From positions 1-64,000 of the forward strand of contig NZ_JAAAMI010000001.1 in the NCBI RefSeq assembly GCF_010500845.1: 64,000 bases of DNA. The letters are read 5' to 3'. The number at the start of each line of letters is the position of its first letter. The first letter of the stretch is position 1. The DNA comes from Flagellimonas sediminis. Its GTDB lineage: Bacteria > Bacteroidota > Bacteroidia > Flavobacteriales > Flavobacteriaceae. Both the position numbers and the translations under genes were made by a program. The notes beneath the pieces are model-generated. The model ran no database searches, was not told where the DNA came from, and saw nothing but the letters and a program-made list of their open reading frames with translations. This document shows positions 26,513 to 37,600 of the stretch, in pieces.

Positions 26513-29500
26513 ATGAAGATTACGCTACTAAAAAGCTTTTTGTTGCTTGGGGCATTCCTATGCTTTGGCATGATAAAGGCCCAAACAGTATCAGGTACCG
26601 TTTCTGACGGAAACGGACCTCTGCCAGGTGCAAGCGTATTGGTAAAAGGTACTACCAATGGTACGCAGACCGATTTTGACGGTAATTACACCCTCAACGG
26701 CATAGATGGTACAGCTACTTTAGTTTTTAGTTACATCGGCTACAAGACCCAAGAAGTTGCGGTCAATGGTCGATCAACTATTGATGTAACCTTGGAAGAA
26801 GATGCACAGGCTTTGGACGAGGTAGTGATCATCGGTTACGGCCAAACAACGGTTAAGGATGCGACCGGAGCCGTTGCTGTTGTAACTGCAGAGGATTTCA
26901 ACCAAGGTGTGATTGCTTCTCCAGAGCAATTGATCCAAGGTAAGACTGCCGGTGTACAGATTACCCAGAGCAGCGGTGAACCTGGTGCAGGTATTAACGT
27001 AAGGATCAGGGGTACGAGTTCTGTTCGTTCCAACAACAACCCACTATTCGTTGTGGATGGTATGCCACTTTCGGGTGAGGACACCTCAGCGGGTGGCGCC
27101 GATGTTGGCACTGGAACCAGTTCTGCCAAAAACCCTTTGAACTTCCTTAACCCTAACGATATTGAAAGTATCAGTATCCTTAAGGATGCTTCGGCAACAG
27201 CCATTTACGGTTCAAGAGGTGCCAACGGTGTTGTGATCATTACAACCAAAAGTGGTAAAACCGGTAAAGGCCTGTTCGAGTTTACATCCAATTTGAGTTA
27301 CTCCACTCCTGCCAAAAGATTTGATCTTTTGGATAGAAATGAATTCTTGACCGCACTACCAAATTATGGTGGTGACCCAAATGCCTTGGATTTCGGTTAT
27401 GACACTGACTGGCAAGAACTCATATTAAGAAGTACAGCTTCTCAAAACCAAAACCTTTCCTACTCCAAAAATTATGGAAGCGGAAACGTTCGAGCCTCTT
27501 TTGGTTATGGAAAACAATTTGGTGTTGTTGAAGGTTATGCACAAGAACGCCTAACAGGCAGGATCAACGCCTCTCAGCGATTCTTGGAAGATAAATTGAA
27601 ATTGGATGCTACATTGACCGTATCTAGGGTAAATGATGATGGTGGTGCCATCAGCAACAACTCTGGTTCTACCGGGGATTTGATCGGTGCCGCTTATTTT
27701 GCAAACCCTACATGGCCCGCCAGAACTACCTTTTCAACGGGAGGTAGTGAAATCAACCCGTTGCAATTGTTGAACTACTATGACGATGTTACCCATACCG
27801 ATAGGTTTTTAGGTAATGTGTCTGCTGAATACAGCATTACTCCTGAACTAAAAGGTAAAGTAGCGGTAGGTTACGATAAATCAACTTCCGAAAAATATCA
27901 AGTACAATCCTCACTTTCCACAGGTATTGGAAATGCACCAGGTCAAGGGCAAGGAGCTTTAAGTGCCAGGGACGTTACAGGAAAACTACTTGATGTAACT
28001 TTTACCTATGACAAAGAGTTCGAAAATTCTCATTTGACTGCCTTGGTAGGTTACTCTTTCCAGAGCTATCAAAGGGAAGGTAAAAACATTTCTGCTCTTG
28101 GGTTTGGCACAACTGACCTGAACCAAATGATTTCAGATCTAGGGACGGCCACATCAGCTATTGAAAGCCAATTGTCAGGTTCTTACCAGCAATTTGGTTT
28201 TAACAACAACGGAACTTTCGTGAACCGTTTGTTCCCAACCGTATCCCAAAATGAATCGGTTACTTCTCCTACAGGGGTTCCCATTAGTGCAGTTGCCGGT
28301 GATTATTATGACAACACCGATGAGCTTCAATCATTCTTCGGAAGGGCAGAATATTCAATCGCTGACAAATATATTTTGACCGGTACACTTAGGGTGGATG
28401 GTTCCTCAAGATTTGGACCTAACAATCAATACGGTTATTTCCCTTCAGGAGCTTTCGCTTGGAAGCTTAATGAGGAGGATTTTATTGGTGAAGCATTCTC
28501 GACCTTGAAATTACGTTTGGGTTATGGTATCACCGGTAACCAGGAAGGACTTGGTTATGGTAACTTTGCCTTAAGACAACGTTTTGCCGGTATTGGAATC
28601 CAACAAAACCAAAACATCAACGCTCCAGGTTTGTCCATTCAATCCTTTACCAATAATGATTTGAAATGGGAAGAAACCAGCCAAGCCAACATTGGTATCG
28701 ATTTTGGTTTTGCAAATGACAGGTTCTCAGGTAGCGTAGACGTTTACCACAAAGTAACCAACGATCTTTTGCTTCAACAAGAAGCAGCCCAACCTTCACC
28801 TCAGGATTTCTATTTCGGAAATTTGGATGCCAAAGTTATCAACAAAGGTGTCGAAGTATCTATGAGCTATGACATCATCCAAATGGAAGACGTAACCTGG
28901 AACCTAGGTTTCAATGCGGCGTACAATGATAACATGGTGGAGGATTTTGACGGATTGATCCAAACAGGTGAAATCAATGGTAATGGTCTTACAGGTGCTT
29001 ATGCGCAGCTTTTGGCAGGTGGTCAACCACTTTTTTCATATTACCTAAGAGAGTTCGGTGGATTTGATGCAAATGGTATTTCACTTTATCCAAATGGTGA
29101 CGTTCAGGAATTTGTTGGTAAAAGTGCATTGCCTAAAGTTACTTTGGGTATCAATACAAGTGTATCCTACAAAAACTGGGATTTCAACGCATTCCTTTCC
29201 GGCCAATATGGTTTCTATGTTTACAACAACACCCAGAACGCCTACTTTACTGCAGGTATTATAGGGGTAGGTAAAAACATCACCAAAGATGTACTTACCA
29301 ACGGTGAATCCAATGCCAACGCTGCTGACGTATCAACCAGATTCCTAGAAAAAGGTGACTTCCTAAGGCTACAAAATGCTTCTTTGAGCTACAACGTTCC
29401 TTTAAGTGGCCAAGGAGCTTTGAAGAGTCTTCGTTTGTCCATGATCGGTCAAAATTTGTTCATCATCACAGATTATTCAGGTCTTGACCCAGAGGTCAAC

Positions 29501-29599
29501 GTGCCAAAATCTTTGAACAACATCCCTTCACTTGGAATTGACTATACGGCTTTCCCAAGAGCAAGAACCGTTACATTGGGTATTAGCGCAACTTTTTAA
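26513..29599 (+). CDS. SusC-like TonB-dependent outer-membrane transporter
   Basis: This protein imports oligosaccharides across the outer membrane with TonB energy, together with its SusD partner. The 1028-residue product has a signal peptide (about 1-24, ending MIKAQ), a carboxypeptidase-D regulatory-like domain (about 25-100, GTVSDGNGPLPGASVLVKGT), a TonB-box-like segment (LDEVVIIGYG), the plug (about 120-240, with NNNPLFVVDG and SILKDASATAIYGSRGANGV), and a long 22-strand barrel ending in ISATF. The adjacent GH13, GH65 and LacI genes point to maltodextrin or another alpha-glucan as substrate. Confidence 0.96.
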   Translation: MKITLLKSFLLLGAFLCFGMIKAQTVSGTVSDGNGPLPGASVLVKGTTNGTQTDFDGNYTLNGIDGTATLVFSYIGYKTQEVAVNGRSTIDVTLEEDAQALDEVVIIGYGQTTVKDATGAVAVVTAEDFNQGVIASPEQLIQGKTAGVQITQSSGEPGAGINVRIRGTSSVRSNNNPLFVVDGMPLSGEDTSAGGADVGTGTSSAKNPLNFLNPNDIESISILKDASATAIYGSRGANGVVIITTKSGKTGKGLFEFTSNLSYSTPAKRFDLLDRNEFLTALPNYGGDPNALDFGYDTDWQELILRSTASQNQNLSYSKNYGSGNVRASFGYGKQFGVVEGYAQERLTGRINASQRFLEDKLKLDATLTVSRVNDDGGAISNNSGSTGDLIGAAYFANPTWPARTTFSTGGSEINPLQLLNYYDDVTHTDRFLGNVSAEYSITPELKGKVAVGYDKSTSEKYQVQSSLSTGIGNAPGQGQGALSARDVTGKLLDVTFTYDKEFENSHLTALVGYSFQSYQREGKNISALGFGTTDLNQMISDLGTATSAIESQLSGSYQQFGFNNNGTFVNRLFPTVSQNESVTSPTGVPISAVAGDYYDNTDELQSFFGRAEYSIADKYILTGTLRVDGSSRFGPNNQYGYFPSGAFAWKLNEEDFIGEAFSTLKLRLGYGITGNQEGLGYGNFALRQRFAGIGIQQNQNINAPGLSIQSFTNNDLKWEETSQANIGIDFGFANDRFSGSVDVYHKVTNDLLLQQEAAQPSPQDFYFGNLDAKVINKGVEVSMSYDIIQMEDVTWNLGFNAAYNDNMVEDFDGLIQTGEINGNGLTGAYAQLLAGGQPLFSYYLREFGGFDANGISLYPNGDVQEFVGKSALPKVTLGINTSVSYKNWDFNAFLSGQYGFYVYNNTQNAYFTAGIIGVGKNITKDVLTNGESNANAADVSTRFLEKGDFLRLQNASLSYNVPLSGQGALKSLRLSMIGQNLFIITDYSGLDPEVNVPKSLNNIPSLGIDYTAFPRARTVTLGISATF

Positions 29600-29611
29600 A
29601 AAATAATTTCT

Positions 29612-31132
29612 ATGAAAGCTTTGAAACTAAATAAAATATACATTTGGGCAACCGCACTGGCAATGGTTGGTTGTACCAATTTGGAGATTGAACAGACCGA
29701 CTCCATTTTCGCCGACCTAAGTGGTGAATTTTCCGGAGTGGATGCCGGTGGTACCCTAACAGATTTATACAATGCTGTGCGGGGCCAAACCGAAAGCCAG
29801 GAAAACTTGTATGCACTTACCGAGGTAAGTTCCGATGAGTTTGTGGTACCAACCCGTGGTACCGACTGGGGAGACAATGGGGTATGGAGAACATTGCACT
29901 CCCACACTTGGAGTCCTACCCACCAAAGGGTTAAAAACACATGGAACGATCAGAACAGGAACGTTTACAACGCTACCACCATTATTGATAGTAGAAGTAA
30001 CCCAACTGCACAACAAGCTGCTGAAGCCAAATTCATAAGAGCTTATAGCATGTTCTGGTTGATAGATATGTTCGGTCAAGTTCCCTTCAGGACACCAGAT
30101 GAAGGTCCAGACGTGAATCCTACCGTAATGACGCGTGCAGAGGCTTTTGACTTTGCAGTGAAGGATTTGACAGAAGCTATTCCTGATCTTCCATCAGTTG
30201 GTCCAAGTGAAGATTTGGTAAGTGCCTCAAAAGCAGCAGGCATGCTTCTATTGGCTAAGTTTTATTTGAACAAACACATTTTCACCGGTACAGGTTCTGC
30301 AGATGCATCTGATATGACCCAAGTTATTAATTTGGTAGACGATATAAAGGCTGAAGGCTTTGACTTGCAAGCAGGTTATTTTGAATTGTTCGAGGATTCT
30401 GTAAACAATGAAACCATTTGGTTCACAACTTCCAGTGTGGGCAACAACATTTGGAACACCTTGCACTACAATCAAATTGTTCCTGACCAAGCCGGTGGAT
30501 GGAACGGATTCACGACTATTGCAGAGTTCTATGATTTGTTCGAGGGAGATCCAAACGTGAACACACCAGGTTCAGGCCAAGAGGAAAGAAGAGGTTTCGT
30601 TCCCACAGATGGTACCAACTATGGTGTAGGTAATGGCTTTTTGATCGGACAGCAATATGATGCCAACGGTAATCCATACAAAGACAGAACAGGTGCTCCT
30701 TTGGTTTTCACCAAAGAATTACCAGGCTTGTTGGGTAACAACGAAAGAACAGGTATCAGGGTCATCAAATATAACCCTGCCAATGGAGCTTTCGCCAACC
30801 ACAAGATCGTTTTCCGTTACGCCGATGCCCATTTGATGAAGGCAGAAGCTGTATTCAGAAGCGGAGGTGATGCCACTGCCCTAATAAATGAGCTCAGGAC
30901 TTTAAGAGGGGCCAGCCCAATTGGAAGTGTCACTGAACAAGATATCATTGATGAAAGAGGTAGGGAACTATATGGTGAGCAATGGAGAAGAAATGATTTG
31001 ATTCGTTTTGGACAATTTACCGCTCCATGGTCGTACAAAGAGGTATCTGGTGACGAAACCAAAAACCTTTATCCAATTCCTGCAACAGCCATCATTTCTA
31101 ATCCTAATTTGGTTCAGAACCCAGGATACTAA
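29612..31132 (+). CDS. SusD/RagB-like glycan-binding surface lipoprotein
   Basis: The 506-residue lipoprotein (lipobox AMVGC, Cys21) starts 12 nt after susC. It has the SusD arrangement: an N-terminal helical TPR-like part (about 40-230, with EAKFIRAYSMFWLIDMFGQVPFR), and a C-terminal RagB/SusD part ending in the conserved ERGRELYGEQWRRNDLIRFGQF and KNLYPIPATAIISNPNLVQNPGY. It forms the lid of the SusC barrel at the cell surface and binds the glycan. No SusE/F-type gene follows; a strong terminator does. Confidence 0.96.
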   Translation: MKALKLNKIYIWATALAMVGCTNLEIEQTDSIFADLSGEFSGVDAGGTLTDLYNAVRGQTESQENLYALTEVSSDEFVVPTRGTDWGDNGVWRTLHSHTWSPTHQRVKNTWNDQNRNVYNATTIIDSRSNPTAQQAAEAKFIRAYSMFWLIDMFGQVPFRTPDEGPDVNPTVMTRAEAFDFAVKDLTEAIPDLPSVGPSEDLVSASKAAGMLLLAKFYLNKHIFTGTGSADASDMTQVINLVDDIKAEGFDLQAGYFELFEDSVNNETIWFTTSSVGNNIWNTLHYNQIVPDQAGGWNGFTTIAEFYDLFEGDPNVNTPGSGQEERRGFVPTDGTNYGVGNGFLIGQQYDANGNPYKDRTGAPLVFTKELPGLLGNNERTGIRVIKYNPANGAFANHKIVFRYADAHLMKAEAVFRSGGDATALINELRTLRGASPIGSVTEQDIIDERGRELYGEQWRRNDLIRFGQFTAPWSYKEVSGDETKNLYPIPATAIISNPNLVQNPGY

Positions 31133-31166
31133 CATTATCAAAGTTTAAGCTGTTTTTATAAACATG

Positions 31167-31197
31167 GAAAGGCCACCGATCGGTGGCCTTTCTTTAT
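31167..31197 (+). terminator. Rho-independent terminator after susD
   Basis: A perfect 26-bp palindrome (half-site GAAAGGCCACCGA, 31167-31192) is followed by a T-rich stretch, 34 bp past the susD stop. It separates the SusCD unit from the ASPIC run. Confidence 0.88.
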
Positions 31198-31311
31198 TAT
31201 AAAGTTTCCCATTAGTCCTTTATTAATCCTTTTTTTGATCAATATTAATAACTGCGCTATTCCCATTCCCTTTGGAAATAAGTATCTTGAACCGCGCTAT
31301 TGAAAGATAAA

Positions 31312-34300
31312 ATGAGAGCACCCTATTATCTGGTTTTTGGGATGGTCATCACCTTGATCGGTTGTCAAAAAACTGGACCTAAAACATTATTTGAACTAAA
31401 AGATTCCCGTGAGACCGGTATCAAGTTTAAAAATGAATTGGTGCAGACCCCGGAACTGAACATATTAAACTATCTCTATTTTTATAATGGGGCAGGTGTC
31501 GCCGCAGGCGACTTTAATGGCGATAGCTTGGTTGACCTCTATTTTACTTCCAATCAGGGTGCTGATAAACTGTACTTGAACAAGGGCAATTTAAAGTTTG
31601 AGGATATTACCGTTGCTGCACAAATCAATAACGATTCTGGGTGGACTACCGGGGTTACCCATGCCGATATCAACAACGATGGTCTCTTGGACATTTACAT
31701 CTGCAAAGTAGGCGACCATGGAAAAATCCAAGGCCAAAACTTGTTATATATCAATCAAGGCAACAATGAAAATGGAGTCCCCACTTTCAAAGAGGAAGCC
31801 GCCAAATATGGCCTTGACTTTATCGGCTATGCCACTCAGGCCGCTTTTTTTGATTATGACCTTGATGGGGACCTCGACCTGTATCTGATGAACCATTCCG
31901 TAAATCCGAACAGGTCCTATGGGAAGGGAACCAAAAGAAAAATGGTAGATTCCATGTCAGGCGATATTCTTTTTAGAAACGATGACGGGCACTATACCAA
32001 TGTATCAAAAGAAGCTGGTATTTTTCAGGGAACCATAGGCTACGGTTTGGGTTTGGCCATCAGTGATATAAACAATGATGGGTACCCCGATATTTACATT
32101 GGGAATGATTTTTTTGAAAACGATTATCTCTACATCAACCAAAAAAATGGAACTTTTAATGAAACCATCTCTGAGAACGATAAAAAATTAGGCCATACCA
32201 CCCATTTTTCAATGGGAAATGATATTGCCGACATAAACAATGATGGGCTTTCTGACATCCTTTCCCTAGACATGCTGCCAGAAGATCTGGAAACTTATAA
32301 AACATCAGGGCTTGAATATGCCTATCCGGTTTATCAGCAATATTTGAAAAATGGTTTTGCTCCCCAGTTCATGCAAAATGCCCTGCATTTAAACTTAGAT
32401 GGGGAAAACTTTGGTGAAATTGCCAACCTTAGCGGTATAGACGCCACTGAATGGTCCTGGAGTGGCCTTTTCGCAGATTTTGACAACGATGGCTTTAAAG
32501 ACCTTTTCATATCAAATGGCATAAAGGGCGTAACCAACGATATGGACTATATCAATTACATTTCCAACGAAGAAATCCAAAAAACAATCGAGAAAGGACT
32601 CACTGACAAGGACATGGAACTAATTGACCGTTTGCCCACAAAGAAAGTCCAGAATTATTTTTACAAGAACAATGGCGGAGCAACGTTCACCGATATAACC
32701 CAAGCTTGGGCCCCTCAAATTGCATCCTTTAGTAATGGTTGTGTATATACGGACCTGGATAATGATGGCGATTTGGATGTAGTGGTCAACAATGTGAACC
32801 AGGAAGCCTTTGTAATGGAAAACACATTATCCCAAAACAACTACATTAAAATTAAATTTAAAGGTAGTCCAAAGAATCGTTTAGGCCTTGGGGCAAAAGC
32901 AATTATCAACCACAAAGATGGAAAGTCCGTCCAAGAAAATATTGTAACAAGGGGCTTTCTTTCAGCCAAGGACAACACCTTGAACTTTGGAGTGGGACAA
33001 GATTCCATAATAGATTCCATACAAATTATTTGGCCTGGAGGGTCTTTTGAAACTTTACGGAACATCTCAGCAAACCAAACCATTGAGGTATCCGTATCCA
33101 ATGCGTCAGGAAATTTTTATGGGAACAAATCAGATTTATCACCATCAGAATATGTAAAACTGGACAATCCCCTAGATTTTGTACACAAAGAATACCCTTC
33201 ACTTGATTTTGACCGAAATCCATTGGTGCCGTTCGCCTATTCCAATGAAGGGCCATCCATTGCCGTTGTGGATTTCAACAATGATGGACACGATGATCTT
33301 TTTGTCTGTGGTGGTAAAAACCAGCCTTCGGCACTATTTCTTCAAGATGAAAAAGGAGATTTTAATACGTATCAACCTGATATGTTCCTAATGGACGCCA
33401 TCAGTGAGGATGTGGACCAAGTTTTCTTTGATGCCGATAATGACGGGGACCTTGACCTGGTAATTGTTAGCGGAGGCAACGAATTTACCAAAGGAAAGCC
33501 CCTTCAACCCCGATTCTACAAAAATCAAAGCGGTACACTGGAACAAGATGAAGACACATTTGATGGGTTAGTTGTAAACGCTTCAAGAATAGTCGCTGTT
33601 GATTTCGATGCCGACGGGGACTTAGATGTCTGCATTGCCTCCAACTCAATGCCAACGGAATTTGGAAAAAAATCCAGACAGTATCTTTTTGAAAATGATG
33701 GAAATGGAAATTTCAGGGAAATCACTTCTTCAATTGCTCCAGATTTTCAGAATCTGGGCAATATAAAGGACCTTGTCTGGTCTGATTTGGACCACAATGG
33801 TTATCCAGATTTAGTAGTTGCTGGCCATTGGACCCCTGTTACCGTCTTTCTAAATAATGGGGAAAAATTAGTGGAACAGAAGAGTAACGGACTTCAAAAC
33901 ACGAACGGCTGGTGGAATTGTATTGAACTTGCCGATTTGGACAATGATGGAGACCTTGATATCCTGGCCGGCAATTGGGGGCAGAATACCAAATTTCAAG
34001 CTTCCATGGAAAAGCCAATCACCCTGTACATCAATGATTTTGATGGGAATGGATCCATTGAAACAGTGGTGACCCATTTTCATGGAGATAAAGAAACCGC
34101 GTTTGCATCTAAAGATGAACTGGCCAAACAAATGCCTTTTCTAAATAAAAAATTTCTGTTCTATAAAGACTTTGCAAAAGCCTCCCTTGAAGAGCTTTTT
34201 GGAAAAGAGAAACTGGAAGAATCCATCAAGCGAAAAGTTTACGTTTTGGCCACGACCTATTTTGTGAATGATGGACATGGCAACTTTACATCCAAGGAAC

Positions 34301-34608
34301 TACCATGGTTGGTTCAATCATCTTCAGTGAACGATATTTATCTGGAAAGAAATGACAAAGAAATGATTAACGAAATATTAATGGTGGGCAATAATTTTGA
34401 GATAAGCACCCAACTTGGTAGATTAGACGCCTCACACGGGTTATTATTGCAAAATGATGAAAGCGGCAACATCGGCTACAAGCAAAGCTTGGGAATTTCG
34501 GGTGCTGCCAGAAGGATCAAAAAAATGAATGTAAATGGGAAACAATCTCTCATCATTGCCTTGAACAATGAAGCCCCCATTTTTTTAGTGAAAAAAACTG
34601 CAAGATAA
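31312..34608 (+). CDS. FG-GAP/VCBS-repeat ASPIC-domain lipoprotein, copy 1
   Basis: Start is at the ATG at 31312 instead of TTG 31300, giving 1098 residues and lipobox TLIGC. The N-terminal half carries many FG-GAP/VCBS repeats with calcium-type DxDxDG loops (DFNGDSLVDLY, DINNDGLLDIY, DYDLDGDLDLY), forming a probable seven-bladed propeller. A UnbV/ASPIC domain follows (about 510-595, IKIKFKG...IIWPGG). A second set of FG-GAP repeats runs from about 640 to the end. Such proteins act at the cell surface in binding; no enzymatic centre is seen. Copies 2 and 3 follow immediately. Confidence 0.9.
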   Translation: MRAPYYLVFGMVITLIGCQKTGPKTLFELKDSRETGIKFKNELVQTPELNILNYLYFYNGAGVAAGDFNGDSLVDLYFTSNQGADKLYLNKGNLKFEDITVAAQINNDSGWTTGVTHADINNDGLLDIYICKVGDHGKIQGQNLLYINQGNNENGVPTFKEEAAKYGLDFIGYATQAAFFDYDLDGDLDLYLMNHSVNPNRSYGKGTKRKMVDSMSGDILFRNDDGHYTNVSKEAGIFQGTIGYGLGLAISDINNDGYPDIYIGNDFFENDYLYINQKNGTFNETISENDKKLGHTTHFSMGNDIADINNDGLSDILSLDMLPEDLETYKTSGLEYAYPVYQQYLKNGFAPQFMQNALHLNLDGENFGEIANLSGIDATEWSWSGLFADFDNDGFKDLFISNGIKGVTNDMDYINYISNEEIQKTIEKGLTDKDMELIDRLPTKKVQNYFYKNNGGATFTDITQAWAPQIASFSNGCVYTDLDNDGDLDVVVNNVNQEAFVMENTLSQNNYIKIKFKGSPKNRLGLGAKAIINHKDGKSVQENIVTRGFLSAKDNTLNFGVGQDSIIDSIQIIWPGGSFETLRNISANQTIEVSVSNASGNFYGNKSDLSPSEYVKLDNPLDFVHKEYPSLDFDRNPLVPFAYSNEGPSIAVVDFNNDGHDDLFVCGGKNQPSALFLQDEKGDFNTYQPDMFLMDAISEDVDQVFFDADNDGDLDLVIVSGGNEFTKGKPLQPRFYKNQSGTLEQDEDTFDGLVVNASRIVAVDFDADGDLDVCIASNSMPTEFGKKSRQYLFENDGNGNFREITSSIAPDFQNLGNIKDLVWSDLDHNGYPDLVVAGHWTPVTVFLNNGEKLVEQKSNGLQNTNGWWNCIELADLDNDGDLDILAGNWGQNTKFQASMEKPITLYINDFDGNGSIETVVTHFHGDKETAFASKDELAKQMPFLNKKFLFYKDFAKASLEELFGKEKLEESIKRKVYVLATTYFVNDGHGNFTSKELPWLVQSSSVNDIYLERNDKEMINEILMVGNNFEISTQLGRLDASHGLLLQNDESGNIGYKQSLGISGAARRIKKMNVNGKQSLIIALNNEAPIFLVKKTAR

Positions 34609-37600
34609 ATGAAACTGAAATATACCGTTCCATGCCTTTTGATACTCGCTGCACTAGCGTGTAAAAACAAAGAGGTAGATAACAATACCCAAGAAGAGCA
34701 AAAAGAAACGCTTTTTACCCTATTGACCCCGGAAGAAACCGGGGTAGCCTTTGTCAACAAGGTAGAGAACCAAAAAAACTTCAACATTTTTAAATACCGG
34801 AATTTTTATAACGGCGGCGGTGTGGCCATTGGAGACATCAACAATGATGGTTTGCAGGATATCTATCTCACCGGGAATATGGTTGCCAACAGACTTTATC
34901 TGAACAAAGGCAATTTTCAGTTCGAAGATATTTCGGAAAGTGCGGGAATTATGGGTAACAAACCATGGTCTACAGGAGTGGTGATGGTAGACATTAACCA
35001 AGATGGTCTGTTGGACATCTATGTGTGTAACGCCGGTAACATGGAAGGCAACAACCATGACAATGATTTATACATCAATAACGGTGATCTTACCTTTACC
35101 GAAAAAGCAGCGGAATACAACCTGGCTAAAACAGGTTTCACCACGCATGCCTCCTTTTTTGATTATGATAAGGATGGAGACCTGGATGTTTACATATTGA
35201 ACAATAGCAACATCCCTGTCAGTAGTCTTGGTTACGCCGAACAACGTGAGGTACGTGCCCAGGATTGGGAAGGCGTACCGGATATCTTCAAAGGTGTGGG
35301 AGACATGCTATTGCGAAATGATGACGGTAAATTTGTGGATGTCAGCGAAAAGGCGGGGATCTATGGAAGTCTGATTGGGTTTGGATTGGGCGTTTTGGTA
35401 ACAGATTTCAATGGAGATCTTTATCCGGATATTTACGTTTCCAATGACTTTTATGAGCGGGATTACCTCTACATCAACCAAAAAGATGGCACATTTAAGG
35501 AAGAAATCAAAGATTGGACCTCTCACCTGAGCTTGTCTGCCATGGGAATCGATGTGGCCGATATCAACAATGATGGCCATAACGATATCTTCATTACCGA
35601 TATGCTCCCGGAGAAAGAAAACAGGGTAAAATCGGTTATGGAGTTTGAAGGTTATAATGTTTTCAACCTAAAACAAAGCAAGGATTTTTATCAGCAGTAC
35701 ATTCAGAATACCCTCCAACTCAATAATGGCAATGGCACCTTTTCGGAAGTCGCCTACTATAGCGGTATCGATGCCACGGATTGGAGTTGGGCAGGTTTGA
35801 TCTTTGATATGGACAACGATGGGTTAAAGGACATTTTCATTACCAATGGTATCAATCATGACCTGACCGATCTGGATTTTGTGGACTTTTTCGCCAATGA
35901 GATTGTTCAAAAAATGGCGCTTACCGGCAAAAAGGAATCCATCGATTCCATCATCAGCAAAATGCCCATAAAGCCACAGCCCAACTATGCCTACAAGAAC
36001 AACGGCGATATCTCCTTTAAAAATGCGAACAAAGAGTGGGGCTTTGAGCTCCCCTCCCGTTCCAATGGGGCCGCTTACGCCGATTTGGATAATGATGGAG
36101 ACCTTGATTTGGTCATCAACAACGTGAACACACCTGCCTTTATCTATAAAAACAATGCAGAAACACAACTGCACAACAACTTTATACAATTGAAGTTCAA
36201 AGGCCCCAAAACCAACGTTTTTGCCATTGGAGCTTTGGCCAAATTCTATTTTGATGGGAATATCGTGAACCAAGAACTGATTCCTTCCCGTGGGTTCCAA
36301 TCCTCAATGGGTTATGAAATGACCATCGGTTTAGGAAAAACTGAAAAATTGGATTCCATTAGGGTTGTCTGGCCAGATGACCTAACCGAAAAAATGGAAA
36401 ATGTACCGGCCAACCAGGTCATCACTTTTGATCATGCAAATGCCAAGGAAACATATAAACTTCCAAAGGAAAATGCTGTAAAATCTTATTTGAAGGAATT
36501 GGAATCCAGTTCTTTTGTAACCCATCAGGAGGACAACTACAATGATTTTGACTACGAAGGGCTTATCTACAATAAACTTTCCCAAGAGGGACCTTCGTTG
36601 GCCGTTGCAGATATCAATGGAGATGGAAATGAGGATTTCTATATTGGCGGGGCCAAGGGGCAACCTGGAACGCTTTATGTACATTCCGGCAATGGCAAAG
36701 TGGCTTTGAAAAAATTGGATGCGTTTGAGGTTGATAAAGATTTTGAGGATGTGGCCGCTGCCTTTTTTGATGCGGATGGTGACGGAGACCAAGATCTGAT
36801 GGTAGGCTCTGGAGGAAATAATGTTCAAGAGCAACGGACTTACCGGGCACGTTTATATTTGAACGATGGTAAAGGAAACTTCACCAAATCCCTGAATGAA
36901 TTGCCATCCACCTTCAAAAACATCTCTACCATTGCTCCCTATGATTTTGATAATGATGGGGACATGGATGTATTTATTGGATCACGCAGTGTGGTTGGTG
37001 TTTATGGTCTATCACCTGACCATCTTCTTTTGGAAAATATGGGGGATGGTACCTTTACGGATGTTACGGAACGATTGGGTTACGACCTTAAAAACGCTGG
37101 AATGGTAACCGATTCCAAATGGGTGGATGTTGATGGGGACAACAAAAAAGATTTGGTCCTGACCGCCGAGTGGGACACCCCAAAAATCTATAAGAACACA
37201 GGCCGAAGATTGACCAAAATGACCAGCTCCCTGGATAGTTTATACGGATGGTGGAACACTGTGGAGGCCGCAGACCTGGATGGTGATGGCGACTTGGACC
37301 TTATTCTGGGCAATCAAGGATTGAACCTGCATTACAAACCAACCGAGTATGCCCCAATGAAAATGTGGATCAATGATTATGATAACAACGGAACCATTGA
37401 GCAGATCGTTACCCTTCAAGACAATGGTGGCGATTATCCCATACATCAGAAACGGGAGTTAACGGAACAATTACCGGCCCTCAAGAAACAAAACCTAAAA
37501 GCTTCGGACTACGCAAACAGAACTATACATCAATTGTTTCCTGAAGAAGTAATTTCTAAATCCATCGTGAAAAAAGTGGAGACCTCTGCTTCGGTCATCG

